Below are positions 36,648-46,366 of a stretch of 64,000 nt of DNA, piece by piece. Every line of letters starts with the position of its first letter. Position 1 is the stretch's first letter. The notes below the pieces were generated by a model. That model did not search any database and was not told the DNA's origin. It saw only the letters and a list, made by a program, of their open reading frames with translations. Made by a program: the position numbers and the translations under genes. Source of the DNA: Callipepla californica brunnescens (taxonomy: Eukaryota > Chordata > Aves > Galliformes > Odontophoridae); the NCBI GenBank assembly GCA_023055505.1, contig JALIRH010000004.1, positions 53,015,115-53,079,114 of the forward strand, in the 5' to 3' direction.

Positions 36648-36689
36648 ATGGCCCGCGGGGGGCTGCTCCGCTGCCGCCCGGCACCCTGA
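36648..36689 (+). other. Upstream ORF in the PRKCH leader (13 codons)
   Basis: An ATG at 36,648 opens a frame of 13 codons that ends at the TGA at 36,687-36,689, 117 bases before the PRKCH start. The context is strong: G at -3 and G at +4. The frame is closed well before the main start, so reinitiation would be possible. Whether it is transcribed depends on the unknown start site. Upstream ORFs of this kind commonly lower translation of the main frame. Confidence 0.45.
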
Positions 36690-36716
36690 GCCGAGCCGAG
36701 CCGAGCCGAGCCGAGC
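36688..36716 (+). repeat. GAGCC pentamer tandem array
   Basis: About six head-to-tail GAGCC units run to a degenerate GAGCTGAG end. The array lies 90-120 bases before the PRKCH start codon, inside the CpG island. Short GC-rich tandem arrays like this can vary in length between individuals. Confidence 0.85.
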
Positions 36717-36732
36717 TGAGGCGAGCTGTGGC

Positions 36733-36750
36733 GGGACGGGACGGGACGGG
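36733..36750 (+). promoter_or_regulatory. GGGAC array forming a canonical G-quadruplex motif
   Basis: Four GGG runs are separated by exactly two bases (AC) each, the textbook pattern for a stable parallel G-quadruplex. The array ends 56 bases before the ATG at 36,807, on the sense strand, so the mRNA would carry it if transcription starts upstream. G-quadruplexes in 5' leaders usually reduce scanning. Folding has not been tested. Confidence 0.6.
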
Positions 36751-36806
36751 ACGCGACGCGGCTCCGGCGGTGCTCCGGGCTCCTGGGCGCCCCCGGGGGG
36801 GCGGCC

Positions 36807-37166
36807 ATGTCCGGGGCCATGAAGTTCAGCGGGTACCTGAAGGTGCGGATCGGCGAGGCCGTGGGGCTGCAGCCCACGCGCTGGTCGCTCCGCCACTCGC
36901 TGTTCCGTAAGGGCTACCAGCTGCTGGACCCCTACGTGACGGTCAGCGTGGACCAGGTGCGCGTGGGGCAGACCAGCACCAAGCAGAAGACCAACAAGCC
37001 CACGTACAACGAGGAGTTCTCCGCCACGGTGACCGACGGCCATCAGATCGAGCTGTCCGTCTTCCACGACACCCCCATCGGCTACGATGACTTCGTGGCC
37101 AACTGCACCTTGCACTTCCAGGACCTCCTGCGCTCGGCGGGACACGGCGACAGCTTCGAGGGCTGG
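36807..37166 (+). CDS. PRKCH: PRKCH coding exon 1: C2 domain of protein kinase C eta
   Basis: This exon encodes the first 120 residues of PKC eta, a diacylglycerol-responsive, calcium-independent serine/threonine kinase of the novel PKC class. In mammals it is prominent in epithelium and T cells. The peptide is almost all C2 domain. It starts MSGAMKFSGYLKV and carries the conserved stretches GLQPTRWSLRHSLF (residues 20-33), DPYVTVSVDQVRVGQTST and NKPTYNEEF. Ser27 and Ser31 correspond to human Ser28 and Ser32, reported C2 phosphorylation sites. The calcium-binding aspartate cluster of classical PKCs is not evident, as expected. PKC epsilon is the closest alternative, but the RWSLRHSLF and VDQVRVGQTSTKQKTNKPTYNEEF segments fit eta as I remember it. 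I chose the ATG at 36,807 (G at -3) because it matches the mammalian N terminus within one residue; an in-frame ATG at 36,819 is a possible second start. The exon ends at TGG|gtgagc in phase 0. Confidence 0.96.
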
Positions 37167-39152
37167 GTGAGCGCGGCTGGGCTGCGAACGAACGTGGGCA
37201 GAGCCGCGGCTCGTCCTCGCACGGCCGCGCTGCGCTGTGCCGGTGCCGGGCCGCAGGGGAGGCTGAGGCGGTGACAGCTGGACGCTGATGCGCCTGAGGA
37301 CGGCGGCGGCTCGGCTCCGCGGCTGAGGGCTGAGGGTTTCTGTAGGTAGCGGCGAAGTACGGCTGCGCTCACGGGGTTACCGGCCTCCCTTCCCTCGTGG
37401 CCGAGCACGCAGACGCGTGGAGGCACGCCTGTATTTCTGCTGAGATCTGCGCCTGCTTGCACGGTTGTTTGCTGCGTGCCTTTGTAGCAGAACAGCAGGA
37501 CCCGTCCTGCGTGCGCTGTTTACACCGCTGTACTGCTTGAACACGGTTTCACTTAAGGTTAATTTTAGGTTATTTCAACGTCGCTTGTATCCGGCCCGGG
37601 GACCTCGGTTATGTCTCAGTCATGATGGTGAGTGAGAGGAGGACAGGCTTCGAAGCTGTGCCTTTGTTTCTCGTGCTTTATTGCAGGAGGAAATGAACAT
37701 ATTGATTCAAACCGTAGTTTGCTCCTAAGTGTTAAGTTCAAAGGAAATATGTACCCTTTTTCTGTGGGCAGAGAACGTGCAGAACTCAGCACTGCTGAAG
37801 TTAATGCAGGTATTAGTGCTTAGGTACCAGGAAGCTCAGCCCGCGTCATCAGGGAACCACCACAATAAAATCAGGCGGGGAGGAAAGAGCTGACAGCAGA
37901 GAGCTGGTAGGTGTCTGCGTGCTGTGGCTGGGACAGTGCTGGTGCTTTCAGTTCTCAGCTGCTGCTGTGACTCAGGTGTGAAGCTCCATCTCTGGGGTGA
38001 CTACAGGGAAATACATTCCAGTTGCAAGAGCACTGACATTGGTGCTGCTTATTTATTTATTTTCATTGTTATTCTTAGGTACCGTGCTCTTTGGGGTTAG
38101 CCCAGTGGGTGTGTACTGAGCTTCCCAGGTTGTGCTGTTGGAGAGAAATTGCCCCTGTGACTTGTGATAAAATGGTTTGTGTGTGACCAGATCCCTGCGG
38201 GACGGGGCAAAGGAACGCACTCGGGACATAGGCTCGTGGTTTTGAGGGTTTTCTTCCTGTTGATTTGTTGGGAGTGTTTCCTATTTGCTGCTGAGACAGC
38301 CCTCAGCCCCTCGGAGTGCTGGAGTTCTGACTGCGGTGGGTTTGGGCTGCTCTTTGGGGTGGCGGCCTTATTTACTTTACTAAAATATCTATGACATTGC
38401 CTGTGATGTGGATGCATGCGTGTCCAGAAGTCCACCACTTCTTTCCTTCCACGCATCCCATAGATGGTGGGCTTTAGGATAGGTGCTGTATGCGGCCTGC
38501 CAAGCAGTTTCAGGTTCTCATGTAGAGCTGGATGGGTGTGTGTCCTATGAACTCCTGTATCAGTGAGTTGAGACGTGCAGTGGGGTGGGAAGTCGGTGTC
38601 TTAAGCATCAGTTTACATCAGTCTGTAGTTTGTCTGGGTAGCAGGCAGAGGTGAAGAGCTGCTTCTATCTTTCCAGTTAGCATCCAAAGTGTTCAACTGC
38701 TGTGGATTTAGTGGGGAGAGTGGGCAAGTGTTTGTCTTCTGTGTCCCTTTCTCCTCCTGTCCCTTTTGACGTGCTGTGCTGGATTCTTGCATAGCGTGCA
38801 GCCAGGATCGCATGATGACAACGGGAACAGCATCTTGCCTTGATAATTTAATATGTCTTGATAAATCCAGCAAGGCTGGGTTTTGTGCAGCCTGAAGGAT
38901 AGGAAGTGCTGCCCTGAATGAACACAAGGTGCATGAGCTGCTGGCATGAGAAAAGGCACCACAAAGGTTTTAAAGATGATCTGCAACATTCCACACTGAA
39001 ATCCCACATACTGCCCTTTTTCCAACCCCTAAACAAAAGCATGTATATTGTTTCAGGCAAGGAAGGAAAGGAATGAAGTGAGGGGAAAACTGGTGAGAGT
39101 TTAACCTGGCTTATGCTTAACTGTAGGTAAAAATCACTATGACAGCAGTTAC

Positions 39153-39168
39153 TTTTTTTTTTTTTTTT
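39153..39168 (+). repeat. T homopolymer tract (16 T)
   Basis: A run of 16 T inside PRKCH intron 1. It produces the lysine-rich stretch of an accidental minus-strand open frame at 38,848-39,531. Confidence 0.9.
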
Positions 39169-39679
39169 CCCTAAACTTACGTAGTCCTTCAATACAAAAT
39201 TGTTGAGAACCAGTGATAAGGAATACCCCGGGGCATAGAGCATCCCGGAATGTTGAAGTATCCTGACAGGAACTGAAGGCAGAGAGGAGCTGGTAAGATG
39301 TTTGAATTGATGGTATATGAGAACTGGGAGGGAAGAAAGGAATGTTTGCTGGTTTTTGTTTTGGTTTGAAATGTAATGTTTCTGTTCACTTTTCAGAGAA
39401 GCTGCAAGGATAGGGATGTGTTGGTAAACACCAAGCACGTTTGCATTGATACAGCCATGCGGTTCAGGGCAGCTGGAGGAAAGGAGAGGGGAGCAAGAGA
39501 CACCTGGGGACTGCCTGGGACAGTGACCCAACCAACATACTGCCCAGCCCTCGGGCTCTTGTTCTTCTGTTGATCGATGTGGGTTTTCTTCTGTGGGGGA
39601 AAATAGTGATTGGTTACACGATTCATTGCCAGTTCTTTATCAGAGATATAGGAATTGACAGTGAGAAGCAGGTGGGAGA

Positions 39680-40134
39680 AACTGCAGAGCTCTTGGTCCA
39701 GAGGAGGGCCACTAAAATGATCAGAGCACTGGAGCACCTCTCCTGTGAGGAAAGGTTGAGGGAACTGGGCTTGTTTAGCTTGGAGAAGGCTCTGGGGAGA
39801 CCTCATTGTGGCATTCCGGTACTTGAAGGGAGCGTATAAGTGGGAGGGGGAATGATTGTTTACATGGGTGGACAATGATAGGACAAGGGGAATGGTTTTA
39901 AGGGGGAGATTTAGGTTGGGTGTTAGGAGGAAGTTTTTCGCTCAGAGGTTGGTGATGCACTGGATCAGGCTGCCCAGAGAGGCTGTGGGTGCCCCATCCC
40001 TGGAGGCACTCAAGGCAAAGCTGGATGTGCTCTGGCAGCCTGCTCTGGTGCTTGGCGTCCCTGCACGTGGCAGTACGGTTGGAACTAGGTGATCTTTGGT
40101 GTCCTTTTCAACCCAGGCCATTCTATGATTCTGT
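39680..40134 (+). mobile_element. CR1 LINE 3' tail, about 455 bases, plus orientation
   Basis: Landmarks in order are ggtccagaggagggccacta, tggagcacctctcctgtgag, gggcttgtttagcttggaga, tgataggacaaggggaatgg, atcaggctgcccagagaggc and tccctggaggcactcaagg. It ends in aacccaggccattctatgat. It is the end of CR1 ORF2 plus the 3' UTR, in the same sense as PRKCH and inside its first intron. Stops interrupt it. Confidence 0.93.
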
Positions 40135-42447
40135 CACTTGGTGTGTAAACGTTGGTGCTTCCCTGGTGACTTGCAGGTGCATCACCGCAATTATCACCCC
40201 AACCATTTATGCACATGAGTCAGTGTATGGGCATGAATCGTCTCCTCAGTAATGCTTGAGTCATCCCACTCGGTACTGGACAGGGAACTGTGGTCAAACT
40301 TTGCGTTAGAATCCATGTTCTTTAGACTGAAAACTGCCTTTTTCTTCTCACCATTTGGACTGTTTTCTGAAGTTCTTTTATTAAACAAGTTACCACAGTC
40401 AGAATCTATTTTTTTATTTTCCTGTTAGTTGGTCAAACGCATTTGACAAGCTTCCCATGAATCAAATCTGTGAGAGCTTATTGACTTCAAGGCCCTGCTC
40501 TCCGTTTCCCATTGTTTTACACTCGCTGGTTGGGTGGCACGTAGCAGTTTGATGGCATTGTCAGCTAAAGGCCATCTTGCCTTGAGCAGGCTCTGACGCA
40601 GCTGACACCGGCGGCGATCTCTCGGTACTGTGGTTTTCCAGGTAGGCGGTTTCCTGTGGATGGATGGGTGTGAAATAGTGCAAACCTGAATGGTGGCATT
40701 TTACACAGCTGCACATGACCCTGCCAGGTGCAAGCGGTAGAGAATTCAGCTGGTGCTGTCTGTAAGCAGCGAAGCTGTGATTTGCAGCAGGAGTTAAACC
40801 TCTTCCTTCAAGTATTTATTTAATTTAGCATGTACTAAGATCTTGTTACTCCTTTAGAAGGTAATCTCTCCTCTTTTTACTGTCTCCAAGTGCAGTGTAG
40901 GAAACATCGGTGAGACAACGAATAATTTAGAGTACTGAGTTGTAATTGAGGAAGAGACTTACAATATGCAGAGTTACTCCTGTGAGGTTTGCGTAGCAGC
41001 TGAACTCGTTTTTAAGCTTGGAGAGGCACTGTTTATGAAAGATAGTGAACGGCATTGGGAATGATTTAATTATGACTGAAAAAATGGTTAGTCTGTGGGT
41101 AGATGTATAATTTCAAGCGGGGAGTTAAAATTAAACCTTCTGTGACTCAATCTTGAAATAGCAAATTATCGCAGTATACTGAAGGAAATTAGATAACAGA
41201 TGGACTATTAGATTAATGAGCCAATTGCGACTTCCTGATGAGCTCGTTCCCATGTGCTCGTGTGAGAGCTGCTAGGTTTGTTTGCAGGAAGAGATTAAAA
41301 CAAATAATCCCCATACGTTGCTTAACCTGAACTCCTTCAGCTGCACTCTTTTCCTGTGATTTTTCCATTCTTAAGGCAGAAAGAATAGTGTTTTAGCCTT
41401 TCATTTGTGTGCCGTCGTACTTACAGAAGATGGTGTAGGAGAGCATGACTTCCTCCCTCGAGCCCTGTGACCTCAGCAGGGTGCTGGGGTGCAATGGGCC
41501 AAACGCTGTAGGGTTTGCAGCTCCCACTTTGCTGCAGAGTGTTCTCCAGGTGGACAGAACTGGCATCAGGAAGCCAGAATATCTTGTAGTCACTGACAGG
41601 ATTTTGTGATGTACATGGTCTCTGAATTTTCTGAGCTTGCTTGAAATGGAGATTTGAAGAGAATGATGCGACTGCTGAGCAGAATGTCAGATGAGGCTGT
41701 CCGAGCTCAAAAAGAGGATTGTGCTTCTTACCTGTCTCTGTCAGCTCATCTATGGGACAGACTGCATCTTATGCAGCTGGCATAAATGGGTTCTCCATCC
41801 ACAAGCACGAAGAGCAGTAGCATTTTGTTTGTGTGATTTCCCATTTCCATGCACGCAGTGGAGATCTCTGACAGTTGTGCTGCACTTAAATGACAAAACA
41901 GGCTTCAGTAAACTAAGCTCCATCTCCTTTTTGTGTTAAGTCTGGTGTCTGTAATGGTTATTACTGATAGGCAGTTACATTGTTGGATAGGAACAGCGGA
42001 GAGACAAGCCCATTGCATGAAGATGGTTCTTGAGAGCTATCAGAATTTCATCTTGTCTCTTTCTTTTGTCAGGTAGCTGTACTCTGTGAATATGAACAAA
42101 CCCTTCAAAGCACCAGTCCAGTGCACCAAGATACCTGAACGTGCCTTACAGCCTAAAACAAGGGTTGTGAAATCTAAAGAGCAAAAAACTGTTGCTGTTT
42201 GTCAGGTGCTTACATTAACCTGGCTCGTGTTGTTAGCAGCATTGCTGATCGAGGCGTGTGAGAAGGAGTAAAAGTGGTTGTGTTGTGATGGGCTGCACGT
42301 TTGCTGCCCTGTTTCAGCATCAGAGATAGAGAAGAGCTACTTCTTTATTTCTCTTATCCACTAAGTCCTCCATAGGGCAAAGCCTGTCTGACAGCTGTGA
42401 GCATCCTTGGAGAATGCAGGCATTTTGCTTGAGAGGTTTTGTTGTGG

Positions 42448-42466
42448 TTTTTTTTTTTTTTTTTTT
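42448..42466 (+). repeat. T homopolymer tract (19 T)
   Basis: A run of 19 T within PRKCH intron 1. No retroposon body was recognised next to it. Confidence 0.9.
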
Positions 42467-43888
42467 AATTTGCTTTGTTTCTTTCGACTTAAGGAAGTCT
42501 GAGGCTGGAAAGGTTTGGTCAGACCATGAGAAAATCCAGTTTCCAGTGATGGGAGTCACTAGGATGCCAGCGTGTGTCTGTAGGACCGTCAGTTGTGCCC
42601 TGAATTCGTGTTGGATACAGCAGGGCACTGAGTTCTCACCTTCATTCAGCCAGGTGCTTGTTGCTGCCATGGCTGGAGTAGGGAAGGGTTCTGGGAGCTC
42701 CAAAGAGGAGCCTGCCTTCCTGCCCTGCTCTCCTGGCTGGGAGCTCATGCCTTCCTGTCACCCAAGGCTTTCTGTAACTGTTTGCTGGAGCCCTTGCTCG
42801 TTTGCTGGCCAGTGGTGGGGTGCAGGGCCGCTTGTGGAGGCAGAGAAGTGAGGCTGAGATGGCAGCGTGAGCACTCTGAGCACCACAGGAAGCTTCTGTC
42901 CCTGCTCTGTGCAGCCTCTGCTGCTTGCACTGCTGAGGGGAGCTCTGCTTCTTCGCTTGCTTTTTATTTTTTGCTTTTACCACAGGTCTTTCTGTTAAAA
43001 TGGGTTTCATCCAGGCCATCTAAGGCTTTCTGTTTTGAGTATTTTCTGGGTGATGATTTGGTTCCTAGCCATTTTGAGCTTATAGGCAGTAAACCTCCAC
43101 AGAAAATATTGTCGAGGGGGCTGTTCAAGCTATTGAAATGCCATTAAGAAGTCTACTGGTTTACAGTGTAATTCAGTATGAAAGCATATCCCTTACTGAA
43201 CTGAGTAAGACTCCCACCCTTCCTTTGCAGCCTTTGAGAGCTCCTTTGATGTTTTAGGATGATTGTAGCTATTGTGCTTTGCTAAAACAATCAAGAAGTC
43301 AGGGACCTCTTGTGTAACCTTGGCGGGGGGGCATGGAAAAGACACAGAATTGTTGCTGGCAGCTTTTGTAAAGGATTCTGGGTCAGGCATCACACCTTCG
43401 TGCCTGCAACATCTCACCCTATTTAGGCAAGCAGTTAATATATATCAAACCACACTGTAGGCTTTGTTTCTTCTGGAGACAGTGAGTAATTTAATGTAGT
43501 TTGCTTATTCCACCCCTGCACTGTCTGTGTGGCTGTAGTGAACCAGGCTGGAGCACCTGGCTTGGTGTCCTGAGGGCAGTCAACCTGCAGCCCATCAGCA
43601 CTTGTTCCTCTCCTGAGCCATTGCCCGTGGTTGATACCAGGAGCCACGTCTGATTACGAGGGAAAGGCTTGTTTTTTAATTATATCAGAGATAGCAAATG
43701 CACATCCAAAACAGAGTGCCACCCAAAGCATCCAATTAATGCTGCTCAACCACTTAGGGTTAGCCAGACAAGCGACTTAAATTTCTGCAGTACATTTTTC
43801 TTTTTGTTGTTGTAGCTCTTTGACATCATGAAATGTTCTGATCACTCAGGGGAGTCAATTGCTGAGGAAACCATCCTGCTCTGTTTGC

Positions 43889-44074
43889 AAAGGCAGCGCA
43901 GTGAGCTGGCACAGCTGCCCTGGGAGCGGGGAGGGTCACCGTCCCTGGAGGTGTTCAGGAGCAGCGGAGATGTGGCACTGAGGGACGTGGTCAGCGGGCA
44001 CGGTGGGGATGGGTTGGGCTTGGGGATCTTGGAGGTCTTTTCCAACCTCAGTGATCTGCGATTCCACAATTCTG
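43889..44074 (+). mobile_element. CR1 LINE 3' tail, plus orientation
   Basis: The segment contains gtccctggaggtgttcagga, gatgtggcactgagggacgt, ggtcagcgggcacggtgggg and gaggtcttttccaacctcag, and ends near cgattccacaattctgt. Same subfamily type as the copy at 20,458. It is truncated to about 185 bases and lies in PRKCH intron 1. Confidence 0.92.
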
Positions 44075-46280
44075 TAAACAGAGAAAAACCAAGTTTAGTG
44101 GTATTAGCGCAGTGCTGCGTGAGAGTGAGCTCATCTGGGTAGTTGTGGCACTGCTGATAGTGTTAAAATCTGAGTGTCTGTTCTGGGCCCAAGGTGATGG
44201 GAAAAATGGCTTTTTCATTGCCCTTGGGAGGCTTCAGGTTGCCCTTGCTGCTCTAGGCATTGCCTGTAAGCCTGCGGCCTTCACGGTGTCCACTGCAGCT
44301 GGGGGTGCCCCACGGGTGTGTGCCAGGCATCGGTGGCAGATGAACTGTGTCTTTGAGGGCAGCCTTACAAACAGATGAAGACCAGGCTAGAAGTCTGTGA
44401 GCCTCAGTGCAGGGCTAAACACGGGACCTGTTTGCAACAGGAGCTCAGCTTTTCTGCTAACCTCCCTTGACACTGCGTGCAAATCATTTCTGCGTGCCTT
44501 TACAGCGTGTGGACCTGCCCTTGGGGCTGGCACAGTCCTACTAGAGTACAAGTACACAGGTATAGCTACCCACCTGCTTTGCCAACACAAAAAAATGTTG
44601 GCAGAACGAGAGGGAGGGGAGCGTGAACCTGGAGATGACACTATGTAAAACCTTTTCCTTGGCATGCAGCTATTAAGTTTCCTAAGCATGGAGTTTCCTG
44701 GGTAGCTGTGTTTGAGTGGCAGGGCAGCAGCTCTGCAGGTTTCCTTCCACTGAGCGGATAGGAGGTGGAGTGCTGGAGTGTAGACAGAAGATGGGTGGTG
44801 GTAACTGACAGCAGTTTGTGAGGTGGGGGAGTTCTTTCATTTTTATTTTTATTGTAACTAGCAAGACAATGCTGGCATAGGCCTTAGTGGAAATCATTTG
44901 ACCTTTTATTTATTTTTAATTCCTTGCAATACGTGTATTTCTGTCAAAGGAAGGAAGGGGAGGAAAATATGTCCATATAGGACATGAGTGCTGCATGTCT
45001 GCTATGCCTTCTTATTTATTTATTTAAGATAAAATGATTTGCAGTGCAAAATCACTTGGCAGATGAGCCGAGCCCTGTAACCCCTCTGATGCAGGCACGT
45101 CAGGGAGAGGATGTGAGCACCCCGACGTGTGTCTGCTGTATCGCAGGGCATCACAGCTAATAGCAAGAATTGTACTGACAGATAACCTGCGTCCAAGAGC
45201 TTGGAGATTTGAAGTGGTAGTGCCGTGCTGAACACAGCTTTTCCTGCCGTTCTCTCCTGTGTTTAGCATCAGCCATCCTCAAGGGCAGGATTTTGACTGT
45301 TAGCTGGTCTGATTTTGTCTGAAGCTGCAGCTCATTCCTTCCTGTAGCATTTCTGATTTTTAGCCCTCTCTCTGGCCTGTTCTGTGGTTTCTGTTTTTCC
45401 TTCAATTGTTTGTTGTTTTCTTCTTGGCAGTCTGTCATTAGTCTCCATTTCGGCCTAGTACTGCACTTTGCATTTCTCTCATGACTAAATTCAATTTTAT
45501 CCTGTCACATAAGCAAGATGTCACTTGTAAATTTAACTTCACATAATACATCTCCATTTGCGTTTTCGTCTTAGTCCTCATACAGTAGCAAATGGAGTCT
45601 TAGTTTGCAAGTCTTTTTTTAATTGCTTTTGGATATGATATATCTGCAGTCATTCAATAGATTTGCCTAGGAACCAGACATAGTTGTGCTGAGTGCTGTA
45701 GGTATGAAACAGACGGAAGGATGGATGGTTTGGGACTATGTCAGGTCTCTGGAGCTGGAGGCTCTGCTGCCTGCACGGGAAGGTGAGTGACAATTCTACT
45801 GGGTCACAGAAAATGAGCATGGGATGGCTGCACTCCTTAGAGCTTTTATCTGACAAAACGGTTGCAACAATCTGCTATCTTTGATAGTATAAAAGTTGTC
45901 TTGTAAGTACTAGTGAGTGAATCTCTAGTGTATTTCTCTCCACCCAGACCAGTCAGTATGCTCATTCTGTATTAAATATATTCAGTTCTGCATTGAGTTG
46001 GTTCAGAATAAGGATGGCCTTCTAGATCAAGAATGACTGGTAAAGGACTGGCTCATCCTGTTTGAATTCTTACTTGGTCCTGTATTTGTTTCTCTTTGCA
46101 AACAAGGCCATACTACTTGTCCAGATTTTGCCCAGGACTGAGGAGAAGAGTTAAAGCGAGCTGCTCTAAGTAGTGCAGTCTGGGGAATGATTCACTGAGT
46201 GCTTTCCTGTACCTCGTATCCTTTAATTTTCATTAGATTTAAATGCTTTACATCTGGAAAAGAGAGCGAGAGCTTTTTGG

Positions 46281-46366
46281 AATCATAGAATCCCTGAGGT
46301 TGGAAAAGACTTACAAGATCATCCAGTCCAACCGTCCACCTATCACCAGTCATTAAAATCTATGCT
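46281..46366 (-). mobile_element. CR1 LINE 3' tail fragment, minus orientation
   Basis: The segment begins aatcatagaatccctgaggt and continues with aaaagacttacaagatcatc and cagtccaaccgtccacctat. This is an antisense CR1 terminus of about 86 bases in PRKCH intron 1. Confidence 0.85.

Larger units (their letters stand above)
36385..37350. promoter_or_regulatory. CpG island spanning PRKCH promoter, leader and exon 1
   Basis: Composition changes abruptly near 36,385 from AT-leaning to strongly GC-rich with very dense CG dinucleotides, and it returns to ordinary intron composition after about 37,350. The only strongly coding sequence in the window, PRKCH exon 1, sits inside it. CpG islands of this kind mark broad, TATA-less promoters of vertebrate genes. 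Long open frames on both strands here are compositional, because GC-rich DNA has few stop codons. Island bounds were judged by eye. Confidence 0.85.

Noticed and set aside
36352..36822. Plus-strand 156-codon frame overlapping the PRKCH start
   Set aside because: It begins with TTG, not ATG, has a GC-biased Ala/Pro/Arg composition, and is the wrong frame for PKC eta.
36345..37145. Minus-strand open frame of 266 codons opposite PRKCH exon 1, and a 209-codon one overlapping it
   Set aside because: These lie in the CpG island, where stop codons are rare. The frames are rich in Ala, Gly, Pro and Arg and mirror the real exon on the other strand.
38848..39531. Minus-strand open frame of 227 codons in PRKCH intron 1
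   Set aside because: It is the longest frame outside the CpG island, but it contains a lysine run made by a T tract, has no recognisable domain, and is within reach of chance for 64 kb in six frames.
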